From NCBI GenBank assembly GCA_023388235.1, contig JAEWGQ010000162.1, positions 1-12,427 on the forward strand: a stretch of 12,427 nucleotides of DNA, read 5' to 3'. The first letter of the stretch is position 1. The number at the start of each line of letters is the position of its first letter. Below, piece by piece: positions 1 to 7,282 of the stretch. The stretch is from Actinomycetes bacterium (GTDB taxonomy: Bacteria; Actinomycetota; Actinomycetes; Actinomycetales; Cellulomonadaceae). The notes beneath the pieces are model-generated. The model was not told the origin of the DNA. It worked only from the letters and a program-made list of their open reading frames with translations, and did no database searches. The position numbers and the translations under genes were made by a program.

Positions 1-3
1 CCG

Positions 4-1746
4 TCAGGCCGGCACGCCGGCGAGGTAGCCGGGCAGCGCGTCCGCGGGCATCGCGCGGGCGACGAGGTACCCCTGGATCAGCGGGACGCCGGCGGCGCGC
101 AGCGCCTCCGCCTGCTCCGGGGTCTCCACCCCCTCGGCGACCACCGTCAGGCCGCGGTCGACCGCCATGCGGTGCACGAGCTCGACGAGGAGCGCGTCCA
201 CCGGGTCGTCGAGCATGTGCGCGACCACGTCCCGGTCGATCTTGACCACGTCCACCGGCAGGCGGGCGACCTGCCGCAGCCCCGTCAGCACCCCGCCGAG
301 GTCGTCGAGCGCGATCGGGACGCCCGCCGCGCGCAGCGTGCGCAGCGCGGGCGCGGCCCGGGTGAGCTGCTGCTCGGTGGCGGCCTCGGACAGCTCGAGG
401 CGGACGGCCCCGCGCGGCACGCCGGCGCGGTCCAGCACCGCGAGCACCCGGTGCGCGAGCGCCGGCTCGTCGAGCGCGGCGGGGGAGAGGTTGACGTCCA
501 CGACCGCCGGGGCCCGGTCCCCGAGGTCGCGGCGCCAGGCGACGAGGTCGCGGCACGCCCGCTCCAGCACCCACAGGTCCAGGTCGAGCGCCCGCCCGCT
601 GCGCGCGGCGCGGGCCAGCGGCTCGACCGGCCCGCCGACCCGGCCGTCGCCGTCCCGCGAGCGCAGCAGGGCCTCGACCTCGCGCACGCTCCGGTCGGCC
701 GTGCCGGCGATCGGCTGGTAGTGCACCTCCAGCCCCGCCCACGGCGTGCCGGGGACGGGCTCCCGGTCCGCGCCGGCGAGCCGCACCCGGTCGCCGCCCG
801 CCTTCTTCGCGCCGTACATCGCCAGGTCCGCGTCCCGCAGCAGCCGGTCGCTGTCGACCAGCGGCCCGGCCCCGACGGCCAGCCCGACGCTGGCGCGCGA
901 GTGGGCGGCGTCCGGCAGCGCGGGGTCCGACGCGGCGACGGCGGCCCGCAGCGCCTCGCCGAGGTCGAGCGCCCCGGTGCGCCACGGCCGCTGCGGCGTC
1001 TGCGGCGGCAGCAGCCGCGCCAGGGCGAACTCGTCGCCGCCCAGGCGGCCGACCACGTCGTGGGTGTCGGCGGTGGCCGCCACGCGGCGCGCCACGGACA
1101 GCAGCAGGGCGTCGCCGGTCGCGTGGCCGAGCGTGTCGTTGACCTCCTTGAGCCGGTCCAGGTCGACGAACGCCAGCACCACGGCCCCGTCGCCGGCCCG
1201 CGCGCGGTCGCACAGGTCCCGCAGCCCGTCGACGAACCACGCCCGGGACGGCACGCCGGTCAGGTGGTCGTGCGACGCCTCGTGCGCCAGCTCGGCGGCG
1301 AGGGCCTCGAGCAGCGTGGTCGGGTCGAGGATGCCGACGGGCGCGCCGGTGCCGCCGAGCACGACCATGTCGCAGTACCCGTCGCCCTGTGCCAGGCGCG
1401 AGGCGGCCTCGGTCAGCGACGCCGACTCCGCCACCCACGGCACGTCCCAGCGCGCGACGTCCGCGACGGGCCGCCGCCCCCACAGCGAGCGGCCGAAGCC
1501 GTACCGCCCGGTCATCGTGGTGAGGAAGTCCTTGCGGGCCACCATGCCGTGCGGGCCGCCGGGCTCGCGCGGGGCCACCAGCACCGACGAGCCCGTCCAC
1601 CGGGTGCGGAAGCCGACGTCCACCGCCTCGCAGGGATCGGTGGGGGCGACGACGACGGGGGGAGCCGCGAGGTCCGCGAGCGTGCGGCCGCGGCCGGCCC
1701 GCCGCCACGGGGCGAGCGTCTGGGGTGGTGCCACGACCTGCCCCAT
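4..1746 (-). CDS. CBS-GGDEF-EAL cyclic-di-GMP diguanylate cyclase/phosphodiesterase
   Basis: A 580-residue protein with no membrane segment or signal peptide, so probably cytosolic. Residues 25-150 look like a diverged CBS pair, a ligand-sensing module. The GGDEF domain (about 155-325) has D195, N203, D204, an intact GGDEF at 236-240 and the closing AMYGAKKAGGDRV stretch, so cyclase activity is plausible. The upstream inhibitory I-site RxxD is DTHD (227-230) and so is lost. The EAL domain (about 338-575) keeps E358-A-L, N419, E451, D481-D482, K502, E538 and Q558, so it should bind metal and hydrolyse cyclic-di-GMP. Its loop 6, normally DDFGTGYSSL, is DDLGGVLTGL. The net direction of activity cannot be told from sequence. 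No good ribosome binding site precedes the ATG, and a hairpin abuts it. The gene is separated from VOC by 72 bases holding PHO-like repeats. Confidence 0.93.
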   Translation of the reverse strand: MGQVVAPPQTLAPWRRAGRGRTLADLAAPPVVVAPTDPCEAVDVGFRTRWTGSSVLVAPREPGGPHGMVARKDFLTTMTGRYGFGRSLWGRRPVADVARWDVPWVAESASLTEAASRLAQGDGYCDMVVLGGTGAPVGILDPTTLLEALAAELAHEASHDHLTGVPSRAWFVDGLRDLCDRARAGDGAVVLAFVDLDRLKEVNDTLGHATGDALLLSVARRVAATADTHDVVGRLGGDEFALARLLPPQTPQRPWRTGALDLGEALRAAVAASDPALPDAAHSRASVGLAVGAGPLVDSDRLLRDADLAMYGAKKAGGDRVRLAGADREPVPGTPWAGLEVHYQPIAGTADRSVREVEALLRSRDGDGRVGGPVEPLARAARSGRALDLDLWVLERACRDLVAWRRDLGDRAPAVVDVNLSPAALDEPALAHRVLAVLDRAGVPRGAVRLELSEAATEQQLTRAAPALRTLRAAGVPIALDDLGGVLTGLRQVARLPVDVVKIDRDVVAHMLDDPVDALLVELVHRMAVDRGLTVVAEGVETPEQAEALRAAGVPLIQGYLVARAMPADALPGYLAGVPA

Positions 1747-1763
1747 CGGCCCGCCCCGGGCCG
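1747..1763 (-). promoter_or_regulatory. Hairpin abutting the start codon of the GGDEF-EAL gene
   Basis: A perfect 6-bp stem (1747-1752 with 1758-1763, CGGCCC/GGGCCG) with a 5-base loop ends directly against the ATG at 1746. In the mRNA it would cover the place where a ribosome binding site should lie, and the only SD-like bases (GGGG, GGG) are inside it. It could limit translation. Inverted repeats of this length also arise by chance in DNA this rich in GC. Confidence 0.3.
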
Positions 1764-1785
1764 TGCGTGAGCGTCCGCGCCGGGC

Positions 1786-1818
1786 CGTCGCCGAGTGTTC
1801 GCCCGGCGTTCACGCAGG
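1786..1818 (+). promoter_or_regulatory. PHO-box-like direct repeats upstream of the GGDEF-EAL gene
   Basis: Two adjacent 11-base units read GTTCGCCCGGC (1797-1807) and GTTCACGCAGG (1808-1818). Against the Streptomyces PhoP direct-repeat consensus G(G/T)TCAYYYR(G/C)G they match at 9 and 10 of 11 positions. A weaker in-phase unit at 1786-1796 matches at 7. The site fills the gap before the cyclic-di-GMP gene and starts about 40-50 bases upstream of its ATG. It is in reverse orientation to that gene, as is the second such site before ugpA. The match is seen directly. Binding by a PhoP-type regulator is inferred, because no phoP gene is in the window. Confidence 0.5.
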
Positions 1819-2148
1819 TCAGCGCCCCCGCAGGCCGATCGGGTTGCCGTCGGCGTCCGCGAGCACGCACACGCGCGCCTCGGGGGCGACCTGGCGCGGC
1901 GCGCTGCGCTCGGTGGCGCCCGCCGCCAGCAGCGCCGCGCGCGTGCCGTCCAGGTCGGCCACGTCCGCGTACGCGACGGGCGCTCCGTCCGCTGCCCCCG
2001 GGGTCAGGCTGACCTCGAAGCCGCCCGCGTCGAAGCCGACGTAGAAGGGGGTGGTCGTGTGCGGCGGGCCGTACAGCGTCGTGTAGAGCGCCGTGGCCGC
2101 CTCCAGGTCGGACACCTGGACCACCAGGCTGCGGATCGTCGTGCTCAT
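1819..2148 (-). CDS. Small VOC/glyoxalase-fold protein
   Basis: A 109-residue single VOC module. It opens with the typical first strand and helix (SLVVQVSDLEAATALYTTLYG, about 7-27) and ends with the family signature DADGNPIGLRG (98-108). The glyoxalase/bleomycin-resistance fold normally pairs such modules around a metal. Here the usual first-strand His is absent and the Glu often found after DPDGN is replaced by Gly-Leu-Arg, so classical metal-dependent glyoxalase I activity is doubtful. No substrate can be named. The start was chosen because AGGAGG lies four bases before this ATG (2153-2158 on the other strand); a longer frame starting at 2199 lacks family similarity in its extra Arg-rich residues. 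It lies 82 bases downstream of the acetyltransferase gene. Confidence 0.85.
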   Translation of the reverse strand: MSTTIRSLVVQVSDLEAATALYTTLYGPPHTTTPFYVGFDAGGFEVSLTPGAADGAPVAYADVADLDGTRAALLAAGATERSAPRQVAPEARVCVLADADGNPIGLRGR

Positions 2149-2189
2149 GGCCCCTCCTCGGGTGCGCCCTCGCGCCCGCCGGCGGCGGA

Positions 2190-2212
2190 CGGCACCCATC
2201 CTGCCCGTGCCG
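2190..2212 (-). terminator. Possible hairpin after the acetyltransferase gene
   Basis: A 6-bp perfect stem (2190-2195 with 2207-2212, CGGCAC/GTGCCG) with an 11-base loop lies about 18 bases past the acetyltransferase stop on the transcribed strand. No T-run follows, and the loop is long. It may weakly separate the dehydrogenase-acetyltransferase pair from the VOC gene, or it may be chance. Confidence 0.2.
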
Positions 2213-2230
2213 CTCCCGGGCGCGCCCCGG

Positions 2231-2791
2231 TCAGATCGCGGCGCCCCAGAGGTGCTCGGTGATCTCCCGCGGGTCGTCCTGCTCGCCCAGGACGCGCCGC
2301 GCCCCCACGTCGCCCAGCCCGGCCGACCCGAGGAACTGCTCGCGCACGGCGTCGCCCTCGATCACCCAGGTCTGCACCGACGTCGCGCGGTCCTCGTCGC
2401 GCAGCAGGTCCACCACGGCGGCGAGCAGGCGCGAGCCGTGCCCCTGCCGGCGCTCCGCCGGGTCGACCTCGAGCGCGAGGATCTCCCCGCCCGGGGTGTC
2501 GTCGCCGGAGCCGGGCGGCGCGACCACCGGCGCGACCGAGGCGAACCCGACGAGGCGCGGCCCGTGCATCGCGACCAGCACCCGGTAGCCGCGCCCGGGC
2601 GGGCTGGTGATGGCCGACGCCCACTGGCCCGCGACCCGGTCCGGGTCCACCGCGTCCAGCACCTGCTCGCCCAGGGTCTCGGTGAGGGTGGCCCGCCAGG
2701 CGGCGAGCTGCACGGCGGCGATGGCGGTCTCGTCACCGGGCACGGCGGGGCGCACGGACACGTCGGACGTCGCGGGGGAGAGCAGGCTCAT
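2231..2791 (-). CDS. GNAT-family N-acetyltransferase
   Basis: A 186-residue protein. An opening SVRPAVPGDETAIAAVQLAAW stretch (12-32) is typical of GNAT alpha-1. The beta-4 strand and acetyl-CoA pyrophosphate loop (EILALEVDPAERRQGHGSRLL, 103-123) carry the motif R-R-Q-G-H-G at 114-119. These enzymes move an acetyl group from acetyl-CoA to an amine, but the acceptor cannot be read from sequence. A stretch rich in Pro, Gly and Asp (90-102) sits between beta strands. The ATG is 6 bases after the aldehyde dehydrogenase stop, and its GAGG ribosome binding site overlaps that stop codon, so the two are almost surely co-transcribed and perhaps translationally coupled. The pairing may mean acetylation of an amine metabolite related to the aldehyde pathway, but that is inference. 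Confidence 0.9.
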   Translation of the reverse strand: MSLLSPATSDVSVRPAVPGDETAIAAVQLAAWRATLTETLGEQVLDAVDPDRVAGQWASAITSPPGRGYRVLVAMHGPRLVGFASVAPVVAPPGSGDDTPGGEILALEVDPAERRQGHGSRLLAAVVDLLRDEDRATSVQTWVIEGDAVREQFLGSAGLGDVGARRVLGEQDDPREITEHLWGAAI

Positions 2792-2797
2792 GGCGCC

Positions 2798-4270
2798 TCA
2801 CAATGCCACGTACAGCGGCTCCAGGTACTCCTCGATCCCCGCCTCGCCGCCCTCGCGCCCGATGCCCGAGGACTTCACGCCGCCGAACGGCGCCGAGGCG
2901 TCGGACACCATGCCGCGGTTCACGCCGAGCATCCCGGCCTCGACCTGCTCCGCGAGGCGCATGACCCGGCCGACGTCGCGCGTGTACGCGTAGGACACGA
3001 GCCCGAACTCGGTGGCGTTCGCCAGCCGGACGGCCTCGTCCTCCGTGCCGAACGTGACGACCGGCGCCACGGGCCCGAAGACCTCCTCCTGTACCACGCG
3101 GGCGTCCTCGGGCACCCGGTCCAGCACCGTCGGCCGGTAGAAGTACCCGCGGCCCCCGGGGCGCTCGCCGCCGGTGCGCACCCGCGCGCCCGCGTCGGCC
3201 GCCTCGGCCACGACCTCGGCCACCCGGTCCACCGCCGCGCGCTCGATCAGCGGGCCGACCGTGACGTCCGGCTCGGTGCCGCGGCCCACGACCAGGCGCT
3301 CGAACGCCGCCGTCAGGCGGTCGGTGAACTCGGCCGCGACGCCCTCCTGCACCAGGAACCGGTTGGCGGCCACGCAGGTCTGGCCGGCGTTGCGCATCTT
3401 CGCCTGCACCGCGCCGGCCACCGCCTCGTCCAGGTCGGCGTCGTCGAACACCAGGAACGGGGCGTTGCCGCCGAGCTCCATCGAGGTCCGCAGCACGCCG
3501 TCGGCCGCCTGCCGCAGCAGCGTGCGCCCCACCGCGGTCGAGCCGGTGAACGACAGCTTGCGCAGCCGCGGGTCGGCGACCACCGGACCGGTGGTGGCGC
3601 CGGAGGAGGACGTCGGCACCACGTTGACCACGCCCGCGGGCAGGTCGCGGGCGTCCAGCTCGGCCCGCAGCAGCTCCGCGAAGTACGCGGTGGTCAGCGG
3701 GGTCAGCTGCGCCGGCTTCACGACCACCGGGCAGCCCGCGGCCAGCGCCGGGGCGATCTTCCGGGTGATCATCGCGATCGGGAAGTTCCACGGCGTGATG
3801 AGCAGCGCGGGGCCCACGGGCCGGCGCAGCACGAGCTGGTGGTGCGTGCCGGCGGGCGCGCGGCGGGCCAGCCCGTCGAGCCGGACCGCCTGCTCGGAGT
3901 ACCAGCGCACGTACTCCGCCGCGTACGCGACCTCCGCCCGGGACTCCGCGAGCGGCTTGCCGCCCTCCGCCGTGACCAGTGCCGCCAGGTCCTCCGCGCG
4001 CGCCGTCATCGCGTCGAACACCGCGCGCAGCACGTCCGACCGGGTGCGCGGCGCCGTCGCCCGCCACGCCGGGAACGCGCGGTGCGCCGCGTCGAGGGCG
4101 GCCAGCGCGTCGTCGGCCGTGCCGTCCGCGACCTCGAACAGCACCTCGGTGGTCGCGGGGTCGGCCACGGGGAACGTGCCGCCGCCGGACGCGTGCCGCC
4201 ACGCGCCGTCGATCAGCACCCCCGTCGGGGTGTGCGCGGCGACGTACGGCGGCAGCGGCGAGGTCGACAT
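2798..4270 (-). CDS. gabD: Succinate-semialdehyde dehydrogenase-type aldehyde dehydrogenase
   Basis: A full-length 490-residue aldehyde dehydrogenase. Key residues are N162 in [10 protein letters not shown]185 in [10 protein letters not shown], the FTGSTAVGR loop at 241-249, the general base E265 in MELGGNAPF, the nucleophile C299 in [11 protein letters not shown], and EEVFGP at 395-400. The C-terminal [16 protein letters not shown] stretch is typical of GabD. These enzymes oxidise succinate semialdehyde to succinate, the last step of GABA breakdown, although related members use other semialdehydes. Position 188, after K-P-A, is Gln rather than the Glu that favours NAD, which hints at NADP or dual use. 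No GABA transaminase lies nearby, so substrate assignment is by family only. GGGAG precedes the ATG by just one base, too close for a normal ribosome site. A GAGACT 6 bases further up could be a weak leaderless -10. Confidence 0.88.
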   Translation of the reverse strand: MSTSPLPPYVAAHTPTGVLIDGAWRHASGGGTFPVADPATTEVLFEVADGTADDALAALDAAHRAFPAWRATAPRTRSDVLRAVFDAMTARAEDLAALVTAEGGKPLAESRAEVAYAAEYVRWYSEQAVRLDGLARRAPAGTHHQLVLRRPVGPALLITPWNFPIAMITRKIAPALAAGCPVVVKPAQLTPLTTAYFAELLRAELDARDLPAGVVNVVPTSSSGATTGPVVADPRLRKLSFTGSTAVGRTLLRQAADGVLRTSMELGGNAPFLVFDDADLDEAVAGAVQAKMRNAGQTCVAANRFLVQEGVAAEFTDRLTAAFERLVVGRGTEPDVTVGPLIERAAVDRVAEVVAEAADAGARVRTGGERPGGRGYFYRPTVLDRVPEDARVVQEEVFGPVAPVVTFGTEDEAVRLANATEFGLVSYAYTRDVGRVMRLAEQVEAGMLGVNRGMVSDASAPFGGVKSSGIGREGGEAGIEEYLEPLYVAL

Positions 4271-4349
4271 GCTCCCAGTCTCACGCCGGGCGTCGCCGGG
4301 GGCACCCGGGCACCGCGCGGAGCCCGCCCGGCGCCCGGCGGCGGCGATC

Positions 4350-4355
4350 TACGAT
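4350..4355 (+). promoter_or_regulatory. -10 element of thyA, leaderless type
   Basis: TACGAT fits the TAnnnT -10 pattern and ends 7 bases before the ATG at 4363. Transcription would then start at or next to the A of that ATG, giving a leaderless mRNA, which is common in actinobacteria. No ribosome binding site precedes the ATG, in agreement. No clear -35 is seen. Confidence 0.6.
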
Positions 4356-4362
4356 GGCGCCC

Positions 4363-5181
4363 ATGACGTCCCCGGAGCGCGCCACCACCCGCACCCCCTA
4401 CGAGGACCTGCTCGCGCTGGTGCTCGACACGGGCACCCCGAAGGGTGACCGGACCGGGACCGGCACGCGCAGCGTCTTCGGGCACCAGATGCGCTTCGAC
4501 CTCGCCCAGGGCTTCCCGCTCGTCACGACGAAGCGGGTGCACCTGCGCTCCGTGGTCGGCGAGCTCCTGTGGTTCCTGCGCGGCGAGTCCAACGTGCGCT
4601 GGCTGCAGGACAACGGCGTGACCATCTGGGACGAGTGGGCCGACGCGGACGGCGAGCTCGGGCCGGTCTACGGCGTGCAGTGGCGCTCGTGGCCGACCCC
4701 CGGCGGCGGCACCGTCGACCAGCTGGCCCGCCTGCTGGACGACCTGCGGACCGACCCGGACTCCCGGCGGCACGTGGTGTCGGCGTGGAACGTCGCGGAG
4801 ATCCCCGCGATGGCGCTGGCGCCGTGCCACGCCCTGTTCCAGTTCCACGTCGCCGACGGCCGGCTGTCCTGCCAGCTCTACCAGCGCTCGGCCGACCTGT
4901 TCCTCGGCGTGCCGTTCAACATCGCCTCCTACGCGCTGCTCACGCACATGGTCGCCCAGCAGGTCGGGCTCGAGGTCGGCGACTTCGTGTGGACCGGCGG
5001 CGACTGCCACATCTACGACAACCACGTGGACCAGGTGCGCGAGCAGCTGAGCCGCGAGCCGTACCCGTTCCCCACGCTGCGGCTGCGGCAGGCGCCCTCG
5101 CTGTTCGACTACACGTTCGACGACGTGGTCGTCGAGGGCTACCAGCACCACCCGGCGATCAAGGCGCCCGTCGCCGTCTGA
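4363..5181 (+). CDS. thyA: Thymidylate synthase (ThyA type)
   Basis: A 272-residue cytosolic enzyme, close to the 264 of E. coli ThyA. It methylates dUMP to dTMP with methylene-tetrahydrofolate, yielding dihydrofolate. The catalytic nucleophile is C155 in APCHALFQF. Phosphate-binding arginines are R30 (DRTGTGT), R135-R136 ([11 protein letters not shown]) and R175 ([16 protein letters not shown]). N186, H216 and Y218 hold the nucleotide, and E67 lies in GELLWFLRG. All are conserved. An ATG three codons earlier (4354) overlaps the putative -10 element, so 4363 is preferred. The flavin-dependent ThyX often found beside dapA in actinobacteria is absent from this window. No dihydrofolate reductase gene follows, so folate recycling is encoded elsewhere. 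Confidence 0.97.
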   Translation: MTSPERATTRTPYEDLLALVLDTGTPKGDRTGTGTRSVFGHQMRFDLAQGFPLVTTKRVHLRSVVGELLWFLRGESNVRWLQDNGVTIWDEWADADGELGPVYGVQWRSWPTPGGGTVDQLARLLDDLRTDPDSRRHVVSAWNVAEIPAMALAPCHALFQFHVADGRLSCQLYQRSADLFLGVPFNIASYALLTHMVAQQVGLEVGDFVWTGGDCHIYDNHVDQVREQLSREPYPFPTLRLRQAPSLFDYTFDDVVVEGYQHHPAIKAPVAV

Positions 5182-5228
5182 CGGCCGGCGGGCGGACTCC
5201 GGCTGACTGCCCGGTGGACCGCCCGACG

Positions 5229-5261
5229 CCCCGGTGAACGCCCGGGGAAGGGTCGTGGAAC
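5229..5261 (-). promoter_or_regulatory. PHO-box-like triple repeat upstream of the ugp operon
   Basis: Read on the minus strand, three units at exact 11-base spacing begin GTTCCAC (5261-5255), CTTCCCC (5250-5244) and GTTCACC (5239-5233). All fit nTTCnnC, and the last is the exact 7-base core of the Streptomyces PHO box. Against the 11-base consensus the units score 7, 7 and 10. The site is about 105 bases upstream of ugpA in the 184-base gap after thyA. Glycerophosphodiester uptake operons belong to the phosphate regulon in E. coli and in several actinobacteria, which supports the reading. A 6-bp hairpin (5229-5234 with 5242-5247) overlaps it and could instead be a weak thyA terminator. Confidence 0.5.
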
Positions 5262-5365
5262 GTCCGCGCGCACCCCTGTCGGTGCAGGTCAGCGGCGTCG
5301 CAGAGTGAGCAGGGCCGCGATGGGGCGGACCGCACCACCGATCCCGACCCGAGCGGACGTTCGTC

Positions 5366-6325
5366 GTGACCACTGCTGACCTCCTCGCCCCGTCCCCGGC
5401 GCCCGCGCCGGGGACCGCGCCCCCGCGGCGCACCGGGGCCCTCCGCTCGCGCCGCCGCCGGTCGGCGCTGGGCTGGTTCCTCCTGCTGGCCGGGCCGAAC
5501 GTGGCCCTGCTGCTCGTCTTCGTCTACCGGCCCCTGCTGCAGTCGTTCTACCTGTCCACGCTCCAGTGGAACCTCGGCTCGCCGGTCGCCCGGCAGATCG
5601 GCCTGGGCAACTACGTCGAGCTCGTGACCTCCCGCGGGTTCGGCCAGGTCGTCACCACCACCGTGGTGTTCACCGTCGCGACCGTCGGCGGGGCGATGGT
5701 GCTGGGCCTGGGGCTCGCGGTGCTGCTGAACCAGCGGCTGCGCGGCCGCGGGTTCGCCCGCACCGTCGCGTTCGCGCCGTACGTCCTGTCCGGCTTCGCC
5801 GTGGGCATCCTGTGGCTGTTCATCTTCGACCCGCGCTACGGCCTGATGCGCGAGGTGCTGGGCTGGTTCGGCGCGCGGTCGCCGCAGTGGTACACCGAGC
5901 GCCCCTGGCCGCTGGTGATGGTCGTGGTCGTCTACCTCTGGAAGAACCTCGGGTACGTCGCGCTCATCTACCTGGCCGGGCTCCAGTCGGTGCCGCAGGA
6001 CCTCAAGGACGCCGCCGCGCTCGACGGCGCGTCGCCGGCCCGCACGCTGCGCTCGGTCGTGCTGCCGCTGCTGACCCCGACCACGTTCTTCCTCGTGGTC
6101 ACGATGCTGCTCGCCTCGCTGCAGTCCTTCGACATCATCAAGGCGATGACCCAGGGCGGGCCGCTCGGGTCCACCACGACGCTCATGTACTCCGTGTACC
6201 AGGAGAGCTTCGTCAACGGCCGCGCCGGGTACGCCTCGGCCGTCGCGACCGTCCTGTTCCTGGTCCTGCTCGCCGTCACCGCGGTGCAGATGCGGTTCGT
6301 CCAGCGGAAGGTGCACTACGCATGA
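5366..6325 (+). CDS. ugpA: ABC transporter permease, UgpA-like
   Basis: A 319-residue inner-membrane permease of the MalF/UgpA family with six predicted membrane spans (about 34-54, 98-121, 132-154, 182-203, 239-256, 288-308). The cytoplasmic coupling loop DAAALDGASPARTLRSVVLP (215-234) is the EAA motif, with Asp for the usual first Glu. It would form a heterodimer with the next gene product and take substrate from the UgpB-like lipoprotein. The GTG start is the furthest upstream in frame and has only a weak GAGCGGA-like ribosome site. The first 33 residues are Pro/Ala/Arg-rich and face the cytoplasm. The end overlaps ugpE by ATGA. The glycerophosphodiester role rests on the linked ugpB-like and phosphodiesterase genes; other sugar permeases look similar. 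Confidence 0.88.
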   Translation: MTTADLLAPSPAPAPGTAPPRRTGALRSRRRRSALGWFLLLAGPNVALLLVFVYRPLLQSFYLSTLQWNLGSPVARQIGLGNYVELVTSRGFGQVVTTTVVFTVATVGGAMVLGLGLAVLLNQRLRGRGFARTVAFAPYVLSGFAVGILWLFIFDPRYGLMREVLGWFGARSPQWYTERPWPLVMVVVVYLWKNLGYVALIYLAGLQSVPQDLKDAAALDGASPARTLRSVVLPLLTPTTFFLVVTMLLASLQSFDIIKAMTQGGPLGSTTTLMYSVYQESFVNGRAGYASAVATVLFLVLLAVTAVQMRFVQRKVHYA

Positions 6326-7251
6326 GCGTCCTGACCCCGCGCCGCGAGGCCGCCGCGCCGTCCGCAGCCGCCGCGCCCGCCACCGCCGCGGACCGCTCCG
6401 CCGGCCGCACCGACCGCCCGCGCGCCGCCCGCCGGCGCCGGCCCCCGGTCGCCGGCTACCTGACGCTGGCGTTCGCGACCGTCGTGCTCGGCGCGCCGCT
6501 CGTCTGGCTCGTGCTCGCCAGCCTGAAGTCGCCGGGCGAGCTGTACCAGCTCCCGCTGCAGTGGCTGCCCGGGGCGCCCTCGCTCGACAACTACGCGCAG
6601 GCCGCGTCCACGGTCCCGCTCGGCCGGCTGCTCGCGAACAGCGTGGTCCTCACCGCCGTCGGCGCGGGCCTGAAGGTCGCGCTCGGCCTGGCGTGCGCCT
6701 ACGCGCTGGTGTTCCTCGAGATCCCGTTCCGCTCGGCGGTGTTCGGCCTCGTGATCGCCACGCTGATGATCCCGCCGCAGGTCACGATCATCCCGAACTA
6801 CACCCTGGTCGCCGACCTCGGCTGGCTCAACACCTACCAGGGCATCCTCGTCCCCGGGCTGGCCAGCGCGTTCGGGACGTTCCTGTTCCGCCAGCACTTC
6901 CTCACCCTGCCCGCCTCGATCCTGGAGGCGGCCGAGCTGGACGGCGCCGGGCACTGGCGGCGGCTGTGGCGGTTCGTCGTGCCGATGAGCACCCCCACCA
7001 TCGCCGCGGTCGCCCTCGTGTCCGTGGTCACCGAGTGGAACGACTACCTCTGGCCGTTCCTCGTGGTCGACCGCCCCGACCGGATGACGCTGCCCATCGG
7101 CCTGACGCTGCTGCAGAACATCGACGGCATGACCAACTGGGGCGTGCTGCTCGCCGCCACCGTGGTCGTCACGCTGCCGATCCTCGTGGTCTTCCTGGTC
7201 CTGCAGCGCCGGCTCGTCGCCGGCCTCACCGCGGGCGCCGTCACCGGCTGA
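6322..7251 (+). CDS. ugpE: ABC transporter permease, UgpE-like
   Basis: A 309-residue MalG/UgpE-type permease. The EAA loop EAAELDGAGHWRRLWRFVVP (202-221) is complete. Membrane spans run at about 44-66, 104-131, 135-158, 175-192, 225-248 and 274-295. The ATG overlaps the ugpA stop (ATGA), with GGAAGG ten bases upstream, so translation is coupled. The N-terminus carries about 42 extra residues rich in Ala and Arg, making it longer than the 281-residue E. coli UgpE. Together with UgpA it forms the membrane pore. The partner ATPase is not encoded nearby and is probably a shared MsiK-like protein, as with many actinobacterial CUT1 importers. Confidence 0.88.
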   Translation: MSVLTPRREAAAPSAAAAPATAADRSAGRTDRPRAARRRRPPVAGYLTLAFATVVLGAPLVWLVLASLKSPGELYQLPLQWLPGAPSLDNYAQAASTVPLGRLLANSVVLTAVGAGLKVALGLACAYALVFLEIPFRSAVFGLVIATLMIPPQVTIIPNYTLVADLGWLNTYQGILVPGLASAFGTFLFRQHFLTLPASILEAAELDGAGHWRRLWRFVVPMSTPTIAAVALVSVVTEWNDYLWPFLVVDRPDRMTLPIGLTLLQNIDGMTNWGVLLAATVVVTLPILVVFLVLQRRLVAGLTAGAVTG

Positions 7252-7282
7252 CCCGCCCGCGCGTCCCCCCACCCCCCGAACC

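Noticed and set aside
172..1770. A 532-codon open frame on the plus strand opposite the GGDEF-EAL gene
   Set aside because: The opposite strand encodes clear GGDEF and EAL catalytic motifs, and this frame is low-complexity Arg/Ala/Gly.
2093..4366. A 757-codon open frame on the plus strand
   Set aside because: It is antisense to the acetyltransferase and aldehyde dehydrogenase genes. The translation has no recognisable domain and is rich in Arg, His and Gly.
5229..5247. 6-bp hairpin CCCCGG/CCGGGG as thyA terminator
   Set aside because: The stem is short, the loop is 7 bases and there is no T-run. It coincides with the 11-base-spaced repeats, which explain the sequence better, although a terminator role is not excluded.
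5256..5267. LacI-type operator around a central CG in the thyA-ugpA gap
   Set aside because: Only two of five flanking position pairs are symmetric, and no LacI-family gene lies in the window.
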